The notes: generated from the sequence alone by a model not told the origin. A stretch of DNA of 64,000 nucleotides from an uncultured Bacteroidaceae bacterium (GCA_905233285.1 CAJODY010000009.1:1-64000), one strand, 5' to 3'. Counted from the first letter of the stretch, positions 29,160-37,702 are shown. Numbers and translations are program-made.

Positions 29160-29215
29160 GGCTCCGAGCCTTTTCTTTTTTTCTTCTGTGTAGCCAAGTG
29201 GGGAGTCGAACCCCA
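29160..29215. repeat. Long direct repeat copy 1 (GGCTCCGAGCC + poly-pyrimidine + T-arm-like hairpin)
   Basis: GGCTCCGAGCCTTTTCTTTTTTTCTTCTGTGTAGCCAAGTGGGGAGTCGAACCCCA, matched by 31118-31171. Confidence 0.9.
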
Positions 29216-29231
29216 AAGGGCTTTGGTTATA

Positions 29232-30083
29232 TTATTTTTCTTCGTCCTCTTTGTTTTCAATGCTTTGAAAATAGTCTTTTGCGTTAAGTGGTGTTACTAC
29301 AGAACGTCCTATCTGTGCTTCAAGATTTGTTCTGGCTGCTTTTGCCACATGACCTCCACGCTTGGCTACATCTGCATTCTGATTATATCCCTTAGGATTC
29401 TCCACTTTTGAAATTTCTGTCGCAGAAGCTTCTGCTAATGAGTTCAACAACAATTCCACATTGGTCATATTGTCGCGCAAGCTTTCTTTGTGCAGTCCTT
29501 TCAATCGTTTATATTCTCTTGTTGTCTTTCCGCTCCATGTTGCAGTTATGATGTCAGTAAGTGATGCATACTGCTGTCCCTCTACTCCACCTCGTTTCCA
29601 TTCGTCTGTTAGAAGTTTGCGAACTTCGATGCTCTTCAACCGCTGGTTTATCCAACTTTCTGAATATCCCAAACGTCTGTAGTCGTTTACAGCCTGCTCT
29701 ATCGACAATTCTGGGTCTTGTAACTGGTCTATACGCTCTGCTGCTACGTGAGCAATCCACTGCTTTATTGGTTCTGCCTTGGGTGATGGTATCGATTGGA
29801 TGATACGGAAAAGCTGCTCCATATTGGCAACGTCAGTTAAACGCATCTTACCATCACCGGCCACCAATTTCAACTGGTGACAATTTGTCACCGTTTCGTT
29901 TCCCTCCTTAAGCAGTCGCTCTTTCAGTTTATTCCAATACTTTCTTGCTGTCTGATAGTCTTTACTTTCAACCAGTACCCCACAGACATCTACCACAGAG
30001 AAGTACCATTCCTGCTTTTCATCGTCCCAGACAACGCGCACGTTTCTGTTCTCGAATAGTTTTATGAGTTCTTTCTGACTCAT
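29232..30083 (-). CDS. BRO-N domain (antirepressor-like) protein
   Basis: LFENRNVRVVWDDEKQEWYFSVVDVCGVLVESKDYQTARKYWNKLKERLLKEG...VTNCHQLKLVAGDGKMRLTDVANMEQLFRIIQSIPSPKAEPIKQWIAHV. Confidence 0.85.
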   Translation of the reverse strand: MSQKELIKLFENRNVRVVWDDEKQEWYFSVVDVCGVLVESKDYQTARKYWNKLKERLLKEGNETVTNCHQLKLVAGDGKMRLTDVANMEQLFRIIQSIPSPKAEPIKQWIAHVAAERIDQLQDPELSIEQAVNDYRRLGYSESWINQRLKSIEVRKLLTDEWKRGGVEGQQYASLTDIITATWSGKTTREYKRLKGLHKESLRDNMTNVELLLNSLAEASATEISKVENPKGYNQNADVAKRGGHVAKAARTNLEAQIGRSVVTPLNAKDYFQSIENKEDEEK

Positions 30084-30118
30084 TATTTATATATTCGGCT
30101 CCGAGCCATTTTATTTTT

Positions 30119-30973
30119 TTATTTTGGCAATTTCTTGGTCTCCTTTTGCATCAGTTTCTCATCCTTTGCCACTTTACGTTCCACTTTCTTTATGTCCTCT
30201 GCTGGTGGAAGGTTCTCAGGTTTGATACCACGTTTTCCTAACATGCCACGTACACTTCGGTTATTCTGCACATGTTCAGCAGTAATATCAGCTTCACCAT
30301 AGAGGTCTTTCTGTTCAACATTATAGTTGGTCATCTCAGTTGCAAGATTTTTTGCTGCAATAGTCAGAGTAGGCAAATAATCAGCTAAAGCACCACTTTT
30401 AACACCCAATCTTTTCTTCATCTGCTCAGTAGTCAGACCGCCAAAGAGTGCACAATCCCCTTTTGAACGTATGCGCCCAAATCCTTTATCATCAACACCT
30501 CGTTCATATATATTACGGCTGAGTTGCTTCTCTGATGCGCGAAGACGTTCACGAGTGTTCAGACGCGCTATTTCGTTAAGTCGTTCCTCTATAAGTTCTG
30601 CCCTGCGAGTCTGTACTGCAAAATAGCTTTGAGCAAAAGCAATCTCTTCCTTCTTAGGATCTCCATTCTGAGCAATTAGATAACACGCATAACGGGTAAG
30701 CATGAAGTCTTGTACCTCACGTTGAGAACCACTACCTAATTGAACCATTTTCGTGACCTCACGAAAATGGTCATCAATACTGATTCCCAGCGTTTTACAA
30801 GCTTCCATTGCTCGACCTATCGCAACCACGAAATTCTCCCATCTTGCATATCCGAGAACTGTTTGCAGCTCACGGGCATACCACACTTCTATAGTGTTGC
30901 CATCCTCGTCTTTGACACCTTTCATGATGGCATCGAAAGACGATTTGTATTGCTGTATCTTCTGGATATCCAT
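30119..30973 (-). CDS. dinD: DNA damage-inducible protein D (DinD) family
   Basis: EVWYARELQTVLGYARWENFVVAIGRAMEACK...DDHFREVTKMV.LGSGSQREVQDFMLTRYACYLIAQNGDPKKEEIAFAQSYFAVQTRRAELIEER. Confidence 0.9.
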   Translation of the reverse strand: MDIQKIQQYKSSFDAIMKGVKDEDGNTIEVWYARELQTVLGYARWENFVVAIGRAMEACKTLGISIDDHFREVTKMVQLGSGSQREVQDFMLTRYACYLIAQNGDPKKEEIAFAQSYFAVQTRRAELIEERLNEIARLNTRERLRASEKQLSRNIYERGVDDKGFGRIRSKGDCALFGGLTTEQMKKRLGVKSGALADYLPTLTIAAKNLATEMTNYNVEQKDLYGEADITAEHVQNNRSVRGMLGKRGIKPENLPPAEDIKKVERKVAKDEKLMQKETKKLPK

Positions 30974-30998
30974 TATCTATATATTATTTAAAGTTTAT

Positions 30999-31056
30999 TA
31001 CATCATACATCTTCTCTCCCCTACATCATACATCAGCCCTCATACATCATACATCC
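30999..31056. repeat. Heptad array, family B
   Basis: Minus-strand reading GATGTAT GATGTAT GAGGGCT GATGTAT GATGTAG ..., upstream of dinD. Confidence 0.8.
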
Positions 31057-31117
31057 TCCTTCTTCCCTCTTCCTTCCCCTACTCTTACTTCTGACATCTG
31101 ACATCTGACATCTTCCT

Positions 31118-31171
31118 GGCTCCGAGCCTTTTATTTTTTTTCTGTGTAGCCAAGTGGGGAGTCGAACCCCA
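31118..31171. repeat. Long direct repeat copy 2 (see 29160-29215)
   Basis: GGCTCCGAGCCTTTTATTTTTTTCTGTGTAGCCAAGTGGGGAGTCGAACCCCA. A third, partial copy (GGCTCCGAGCCATTTTATTTTTTTA) lies at 30097-30121. Confidence 0.9.
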
Positions 31172-31220
31172 CCTGGCTTGATTAGTTTATCCTAGGAATT
31201 TACCTAGGAAATGTGTCGGA

Positions 31221-32228
31221 TTAGAATACAGGAACAGCTGTTGGGCCACCTTCTACCCAGTCGGTAACGGTTGGAGCAATTTCAATCTCGTGCAGATGGA
31301 AATTAATCTTGAATGTGTACTTCTTAGCCTGATCTACATTCTTATCAGCAGCTGTAGCAGGAGTATAAGTATAAGTGTAATTATTACCATCCAATGCGTA
31401 GGCAATAGTGAAGCTTGTGAAATCAGCTGTTTCATCATCATCATCAGGTACAATAAGGAGACCATCACCAACATAGACACCGTCACCCTCGCTGTCATAA
31501 GCAACTGTAGCAGGAGTCCAGTTAGGAACTTCTACATCAGCAGTAGAACCCAGAGAGCTCCATGCACCAGCAACAGCCTGGCTTTCGTCGTCATTAAAGT
31601 TTGTAAAGGTGATGGTGTAGGTTCCGTTATACTTAGCACCGTTAAGCGTGATGCTATTAAGAGTAATCTTGCCACCAGTAGTTGCGTCGTAAGCATCAAC
31701 CATGAAGCGAATCCATGCCTGAGCATGCTTGAAAGTCATGTCAACAGGATCGTCACCATTAAAAGACAATGTATTACCTGTCTTTGTAACTTGACCGTTA
31801 CCAATTGCATACATCAAGTCTTTCTGGGCTGTTTTGTTATCTGTCATAACCAATGCCCATGTAGCTGTTGTAGCTGTGGCATCCCAAGTCAAAGTCGGAG
31901 TTGCAGATGCCTGTAATTCACTATAAGCCCAGAAGTTGATGTATGTTGCAGAGAGCGGCCAGTACTTATCACCTTTCCATGTAGTTGATGCTTTGGTAAA
32001 AGTAGTAGGTTCAAAGAACTCTCTGGTGTTTGTAACATCATACGCAGTTACTACCATAGTGTTGGGGGTGAATGTTGTTCCATCTACAGCAGCACGTACA
32101 GGATTCTGAGCAACTGGAGAGAAGGAAATTTCGCGAGATTCCTGGGAACCTACGAATTCGTCAGACTCATTGGTGCAAGCTGTCATTGCGAGAGCTGCAA
32201 CCGGGATTAAATACAAATACTTTTTCAT
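31221..32228 (-). CDS. Fimbrillin-family lipoprotein
   Basis: Lipobox ALAMTACTNESDEF; ...YDVTNTREFFEPTTFTKASTTWKGDKYWPLSATYINFWAYSEL...VDMTFKHAQAWIRFMVDA. Confidence 0.85.
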   Translation of the reverse strand: MKKYLYLIPVAALAMTACTNESDEFVGSQESREISFSPVAQNPVRAAVDGTTFTPNTMVVTAYDVTNTREFFEPTTFTKASTTWKGDKYWPLSATYINFWAYSELQASATPTLTWDATATTATWALVMTDNKTAQKDLMYAIGNGQVTKTGNTLSFNGDDPVDMTFKHAQAWIRFMVDAYDATTGGKITLNSITLNGAKYNGTYTITFTNFNDDESQAVAGAWSSLGSTADVEVPNWTPATVAYDSEGDGVYVGDGLLIVPDDDDETADFTSFTIAYALDGNNYTYTYTPATAADKNVDQAKKYTFKINFHLHEIEIAPTVTDWVEGGPTAVPVF

Positions 32229-32401
32229 AATGAAAAAAATTTAAAAGTTAATAATGAAGTTAATTAATAATGTTTGTTTTTGTTATTGGTTTTTTGTTTT
32301 GTTTTTTCTTTGGTTTTTGTTGTCGTTTTTGATGTTGTTTAGGATTTAAGGGTTAATAAAGTAAAGTAATTCTCTCTCATATATGTTTGGATTTATCCGT
32401 T

Positions 32402-33391
32402 TTATCCGATTCCAACGTCACGTATTTCATCTGTCCACGGGTCAACAGTAGGAGCTATACCACCTTCGCCACCTGGGGTTGGGGTCGGTATGACTATAGG
32501 TTCGGTAATGAGGATATGATGCTCAGGATTGTTGAACTGGTCGGTAATGTCAACAGATACCCGGTGTTCCGTTCCTCCTGTATCCTTAATCAGGATGTGA
32601 AGGTAGCTGCGGCTCTCGCCTGGGAGCTTGCCAAAGGTATTAAAGACAGTATAGAGGCAGTTCTTCTTCGTGTTCACACCAACTTCGAAGCAGATGGTTG
32701 CAGGTTCGGTCGAAATCTCGCCGCGTCCAAAGAACGAACTGCGTGCCTGATTGGTTACGAATGCCTCACAACTCTGAATGTACTGAGTTCCTACTACTGT
32801 CTCTACCTCGAACGAGTAGGTCTGGACTATTGTGCTCTCAACAGCCTTGATGGTGATGGTCTGGCTCTCTCCTGTCCATTCAGGTATCTCAACGTCTTCA
32901 GCAGCTACGAGTAGGTGGTCGGGAGCGTAGATGACCGGCCCAGGAGGGTCTGTCTCGCCGGCACGGGTAAAGCCGCGCAGGATTTTCATCTTCGTGGCGG
33001 ATATATCGCTGGTGAAAGCCTCGATTGTGCTGATGTCACTTTCGCCTCGTATCTGTGTGTACTCTGTTCCCATAGAATATACCAACATGTGGTACTGACC
33101 AGGAGGAGTGAATATCTCGCCACCCGTAGCTTCCACGATAGTCGAATAGCTCAGTTTTTTGCTGCCCAAAGGATAGAAGAGCACCTTGTTATGTGTCGGA
33201 GCTGGGATGGTCTTTGCAATCTTAATGTCAACGTCGGATGCGATGCTGACGTCTATATCGAGGTCGAGCGCCAGATTGAGCACGAGTTCGAGGCTCAGAG
33301 TCTTGTCCATGTCGTAGAGCGGCATGCGTTCGCACGACGTGAAGGCTACGAGCAGAGCCACGAGTAATATGTTCATCAGCTTCTTCTTCAT
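32402..33391 (-). CDS. DUF5119-family (FimB/Mfa2-like anchor) lipoprotein
   Basis: Lipobox VAFTSCERMPLYD; ...NKVLFYPLGSKKL...PPGQYHMLVYSMGTEYTQIRGE. Confidence 0.7.
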   Translation of the reverse strand: MKKKLMNILLVALLVAFTSCERMPLYDMDKTLSLELVLNLALDLDIDVSIASDVDIKIAKTIPAPTHNKVLFYPLGSKKLSYSTIVEATGGEIFTPPGQYHMLVYSMGTEYTQIRGESDISTIEAFTSDISATKMKILRGFTRAGETDPPGPVIYAPDHLLVAAEDVEIPEWTGESQTITIKAVESTIVQTYSFEVETVVGTQYIQSCEAFVTNQARSSFFGRGEISTEPATICFEVGVNTKKNCLYTVFNTFGKLPGESRSYLHILIKDTGGTEHRVSVDITDQFNNPEHHILITEPIVIPTPTPGGEGGIAPTVDPWTDEIRDVGIG

Positions 33392-34626
33392 CTGTACTCA
33401 GTTATGGTCTTTGTCCACTTGATTGGTATCACCAGAGCTATGCTGGCACGAAGCGGACCGAAATAGTTTACTTTCTTGCGGAAATACTTGTCGCGATATC
33501 CCTTTCCACCCTCGACGAATACGTCGTATCGCGTAGCCTTCGTATAGAGGTAGCCCACGCCAATCGAGAACTCGAGGTGCATCTTCTTTTTGAATATCGG
33601 CATAGCATACAGGTAATCGACACCACCCATGATGTAGGTTCCCTGATGACCCTTGTAGTTGCGCTCCAGGTCGTAGCGACCCACCATAGCAAACGCAGCT
33701 ACGGAGTGACCCAGCAGACGATACTGCTTGTTCTCCGCCCCACTCGCGTGTTTCTTGCCAAACCAATAGCGACCCTCGAGTGCGAGTCCGTCAATCTGGA
33801 AACAGTTCTTATGGTCGGAACTGCGGAAGAACCACACGTAGTACCAGTCGGCAGCAACGGACCAGCGGTTGCCGATGGGCAGTTCGAAGCCCACGTTGAG
33901 CAAAGGCAGCAACAGGTTGGTGCGGAAGTAGCCGAACTGCTTGGTCTGCTTCACCTTATATGGCATCGGCACGTGTTCCGTAGGCATCGTATCGACAAAC
34001 TCTTCCACTTTCTCTACTACAGGTTCGGGCTCGACAGGACGTACTATCATGTAGTCCACCTGGCAGTAGGCGCGGCGGAGATTCGGCAGGCAGTTTTCCA
34101 CGAGGTAACGGTAGTCCGTCGGATACATCTGCTTGATAGCCCACTCCTTTCCGTCGGGGGTACGATTACTGGCGATAATCTTGAGGAGTCCGTCGCGATG
34201 CGGAAGCTGCTCCTTGTTGGCTTTCTCCACGTACTCGGCAAATCCGTCCCAGTCCTCTGCCGTACTGCTGGCAGCAATCAGATCGCGAGGCAAAACGCTG
34301 CGACGCATGATGTAAGCCACAATGCTGTCCGTACGTTCACGCGACAGTTTATCATTGTTTTTATACAGTCCGTCGATAGAGCCGTATCCGTGTACACTCA
34401 TACTGAGAACGGTAGCGTTCGTATCCACCGTCAGGCGGTTCAGGATATTGTTCAGACTGTCCAACTGACGACGGTTTCCGTCGAATTCAGGATTTATCCT
34501 CGACTCACTTACAGGGAAGGAAATGCGTACCGAACCCCTCACCGTATCGCGCTCTACGCTTGTAACTGTCTGAGCACCGATAATCAAAGTACATAAAAAA
34601 GTCAACATGGCAAGTACAATTCTCAT
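33388..34626 (-). CDS. DUF3575 outer membrane protein with OmpA-like segment (fimbrial-locus type)
   Basis: MRIVLAMLTFLCTLIIGAQ (start corrected from the ORF at 34884); SMSVHGYGSIDGLYKNNDKLSRERTDSIVAYI; NLLLPLLNVGFELPIGNRWSVAADWYYVWFF; 4-bp overlap with the next gene. Confidence 0.75.
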   Translation of the reverse strand: MRIVLAMLTFLCTLIIGAQTVTSVERDTVRGSVRISFPVSESRINPEFDGNRRQLDSLNNILNRLTVDTNATVLSMSVHGYGSIDGLYKNNDKLSRERTDSIVAYIMRRSVLPRDLIAASSTAEDWDGFAEYVEKANKEQLPHRDGLLKIIASNRTPDGKEWAIKQMYPTDYRYLVENCLPNLRRAYCQVDYMIVRPVEPEPVVEKVEEFVDTMPTEHVPMPYKVKQTKQFGYFRTNLLLPLLNVGFELPIGNRWSVAADWYYVWFFRSSDHKNCFQIDGLALEGRYWFGKKHASGAENKQYRLLGHSVAAFAMVGRYDLERNYKGHQGTYIMGGVDYLYAMPIFKKKMHLEFSIGVGYLYTKATRYDVFVEGGKGYRDKYFRKKVNYFGPLRASIALVIPIKWTKTITEYR

Positions 34627-35004
34627 ACCTGTCATGTTGCCACACGCGAAAGAGCCTGCACCTTGCAGGCACCCCTTGTAGAATGTGGTTATGTAATGTA
34701 CTTTCTTAGGTGAAATCATTATAGTTAATACTATCCTGACGTTCGAATTCGACGCAAAGATACAACTTTCTGCGCATATACGTACATATTTTACTATAAA
34801 AGTGCCGTTTTTAACATTTCCGACTCCTTTCTTACCAACTTTATTCCCTTTTAATGTCTTCCATAGGGTGCCACAAATCGACATATCGACATGACGACAT
34901 CTCGAAAAAATGGCGCCCTAAAATAAATTTTCTCTCCCGCAGATTTTCTTTCTCACGCGCCTGCAGCAAGAAAAAATCGCGAGGGGATTTTTAATAATCG
35001 CGTC

Positions 35005-35043
35005 GGGATTAATAAAAATAACGTCGGGATTTTTATTAATCCC
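35005..35043. repeat. Perfect 15-bp inverted repeat
   Basis: GGGATTAATAAAAAT-aacgtcggg-ATTTTTATTAATCCC. Confidence 0.9.
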
Positions 35044-35297
35044 TATGGGATTTTTTCTTATGACTAAGACGTGAAAACCTCAAAGCATAGGAGCAAAATT
35101 AAAATAACTGAGGAAATAATTGGGCTCTTTACCACAATTGTTTATCTTTGCAAGGAAATAGTTTACGGTTTACTGTTTACCTTCGGTCGATTTTGTCGCG
35201 ACTCAGGATAGTTCAAGCAAGCTTGACTCTGCGTTCGCTGCTCCAAAATGTTCCCGTTTACTGTTTAAAAGACTAAAACTCAACACAACATAACCTA

Positions 35298-36476
35298 ATG
35301 AGAAAAACATTCACAATCGCCCTGCTGATGGGCATTACAGCTCTGCCCCTGATGGCTGAGACAAACGAGACTTCGGAATTTGAACCCAACGGAACGCCTG
35401 GAGGCGGATTCCTGACCGACATGCTGAACAGCAGTCTGGAAAAGGCTCTCGAAAAGAACGAAACAAAGGAGGAGAAACCCACTCTGGGGCGTTCGCTGAA
35501 GGACTACGTCTCGGCTCCCAAGTTCGGAGCATACTACATCGGGAGATATGCCTACAGTTCGGCAGACGGAGCCAACAACGGAGACGGATTCTCCCAGCGT
35601 CTCATCCGTGCCTATGTTGACGGAACCATACTGACAGACTTCAAGTATCGCTTTCAGGTTCAGATAAATAACGCGAACTTCCACATGAAGGACGTCTTCA
35701 TAGAATGGGCACGTTGGAAGGAGTTTTCAATCAAGTTCGGACAATATAAACGCGCGTTCCTCTTCGAGAATCCCTACAATCCGTGGGACGTGGGAGCTGG
35801 CGACTATGCCCAGATAACACGTATGATAGCCGGCATCGGAGTAACGGAAAACGGAGTTGCAAACGGCGGACGCGACCAGGGACTTCAGATTCAGGGCGAC
35901 CTCTTCCCTGCCCCATCCGACGGGCATCGGTACCTCCATTACCAACTCCAGGTAATGAACGGACAAGGCATCAACAGCGCCGATAAGAATAAACGCAAGG
36001 ACTTCATCGGTACGATTCAGTTCCAACCCATCAAGGACCTTTTCATCGGAGTATTCGGATGGAACGGCAACTACGTGACTTCCAACGGATTAGAGCTGGA
36101 ACGCAAACGCTGGGCAGCAGGTCTGAAGTATGAACACAACGATTGGACCGTTCGTGCCGAATACACCCACTCGTGCGGACACGAGGCTTCGGACTACGAC
36201 GAGAAGACAAAAACATGGAACGGAACGGGAAAGGCTGACGGATGGTACGCAACGGTCGGAGTGCCTTTCAATTCGTGGCTCAAGGTTTATCTGAAGTACG
36301 ACGTCCTGCGTCGTCAAGCCACCTGGAACTCGTCGAAAAGCATGTATAGCGTAATTCCGAATTTCCAGATTCACAAGAACCTGCTCTTCCAGCTTCAATA
36401 CAATTTCGTGAACGATCGCACCCTCGCCAAGGAGAACTACAGCGAGATCTGGGCAGAAGCGTATGTGAGGTTCTAA
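35298..36476 (+). CDS. Phosphate-selective porin O/P-like outer membrane porin
   Basis: Signal peptide; YRFQVQINNANFHMKDVFIEWARWKEFSIKFGQYKRAFLFENPYNPWD...GVFGWNG. Confidence 0.8.
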   Translation: MRKTFTIALLMGITALPLMAETNETSEFEPNGTPGGGFLTDMLNSSLEKALEKNETKEEKPTLGRSLKDYVSAPKFGAYYIGRYAYSSADGANNGDGFSQRLIRAYVDGTILTDFKYRFQVQINNANFHMKDVFIEWARWKEFSIKFGQYKRAFLFENPYNPWDVGAGDYAQITRMIAGIGVTENGVANGGRDQGLQIQGDLFPAPSDGHRYLHYQLQVMNGQGINSADKNKRKDFIGTIQFQPIKDLFIGVFGWNGNYVTSNGLELERKRWAAGLKYEHNDWTVRAEYTHSCGHEASDYDEKTKTWNGTGKADGWYATVGVPFNSWLKVYLKYDVLRRQATWNSSKSMYSVIPNFQIHKNLLFQLQYNFVNDRTLAKENYSEIWAEAYVRF

Positions 36477-36477
36477 A

Positions 36478-36514
36478 GCCCCTTCCTAACCTCCCCCATA
36501 ATGGGGAGGAACTT
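36478..36514. repeat. Interspersed palindromic repeat copy 1
   Basis: GCCCCTTCCTAACCTCCCCCATAATGGGGAGGAACTT. Confidence 0.9.
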
Positions 36515-36536
36515 ATAATCAAGGTTAAAGACACCA

Positions 36537-36562
36537 AAAAAGGCGCTGAATCAGCGCCTTTT
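36537..36562. terminator. Strong bidirectional hairpin between porin and tRNA
   Basis: aaaaaGGCGCTGAaTCAGCGCCttttt. Confidence 0.75.
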
Positions 36563-36565
36563 TAG

Positions 36566-36637
36566 TTGGGATACCCGGGCTCGAACCAGGAATAACAGGA
36601 CCAGAATCTGTTGTGTTGCCAATTACACCATATCAAT
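36566..36637 (-). tRNA. tRNA-Gln (CTG)-like, degraded acceptor stem
   Basis: Minus strand ATTGATATGGTGTAATTGGCAACACAACAGATTCTGGTCCTGTTATTCCTGGTTCGAGCCCGGGTATCCCA; cloverleaf arms recognisable; only 4 of 7 acceptor pairs. Confidence 0.65.
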
Positions 36638-36693
36638 TTTTGTGTGCCTCAGAAGCGGCTCACGAGTGCAACTCCCCTGAATTGCGGTGCAAA

Positions 36694-36864
36694 GGTACGG
36701 TTAAGCGAGCAAAGAGCAAAATAAAAACGGGAAAAAATTCATTTTTGGACGATTTTTTTTGCTCTTTTGAGTGATAGTACCTTGCACGAGCAGAGCGAAG
36801 TGAACGGTACGCTCGCTTAACCGTATCGGAAAGACGAGCAAAGAGCAAAATAAAAACGGGAAAA
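36694..36864. repeat. Composite intergenic repeat: perfect 30-bp direct repeat plus 15-bp inverted repeat
   Basis: CGAGCAAAGAGCAAAATAAAAACGGGAAAA at 36706-36735 and 36835-36864; TACGGTTAAGCGAGC versus GCTCGCTTAACCGTA (36811-36825). Confidence 0.9.
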
Positions 36865-36940
36865 TTTTCAAATAATCTTGTTTTTTTCATTATTTCTCAA
36901 ACTTAATCGTAACTTTGCAGGGCAAAAAGAAGAAGCAAAA

Positions 36941-37702
36941 ATGGAACGTCCACTGATATTGATAAGCAACGACGACGGCGTGCAGGCCAAGGGTCTGTAT
37001 GCCCTGATAGATATGGTGAAGAAGTTTGGCGACGTATTCGTGGTGGCACCCGACGGAGCCCGCAGCGGAGCTGCAATGTCTATCAGTGCACACACGCCCG
37101 TAAGGAATAAATTGGTACGTGAGGAGGAAGGCGTGACGATATGGTCGTGCACAGGGACACCCATCGACTGCGTAAAGATGGCTTTCGAGGTTCTCCTACC
37201 CCGCCGCCCGGACATCGTGCTGGGAGGCATAAACCACGGGAACAACTGCGCCATCAATGCCCACTACTCAGGAACGATGAGTGTGGCGATTGAAGGATGT
37301 ATCAAGTATGTGCCTTCTGCTGCAATATCGAGCGGGTATCTGGACGAGGATGCTAATTTCGCGGCTATGCGCCCCGTTGTGGAACGCATCGTGGAATACC
37401 TCCTGAAAGAGGGACTTCCCGAAGGGGTATGCCTGAACGTGAACGCCCCGCCGCGAGAGGAGTTCAAGGGCATAAAGGTAGCCAAGATGGGTATGGGCGA
37501 CTGGCACGACGAGTGGCAGGAGATGGTTCACCCACACAACTGGAAATATTACTGGATTGCAGGTTATTACGCACCAATCAACCCTAACGACGAGACTACG
37601 GACACGTGGGCTTACGAACACGGATATGTGGCCATCACGCCGATTCAGCTCGACATGACTGCGTATAGCTCGTTCAGGGATTTGAGAATATTAGAAAAAT
37701 AA
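36941..37702 (+). CDS. surE: 5'/3'-nucleotidase SurE
   Basis: MERPLILISNDDGVQAKGLYALIDMV...VVAPDGARSGAAMSIS. Confidence 0.96.
   Translation: MERPLILISNDDGVQAKGLYALIDMVKKFGDVFVVAPDGARSGAAMSISAHTPVRNKLVREEEGVTIWSCTGTPIDCVKMAFEVLLPRRPDIVLGGINHGNNCAINAHYSGTMSVAIEGCIKYVPSAAISSGYLDEDANFAAMRPVVERIVEYLLKEGLPEGVCLNVNAPPREEFKGIKVAKMGMGDWHDEWQEMVHPHNWKYYWIAGYYAPINPNDETTDTWAYEHGYVAITPIQLDMTAYSSFRDLRILEK

Noticed and set aside
33577-34596. 339-aa plus-strand ORF antisense to the DUF3575 gene
   Set aside because: Covered by a coherent minus-strand operon gene with signal peptide.
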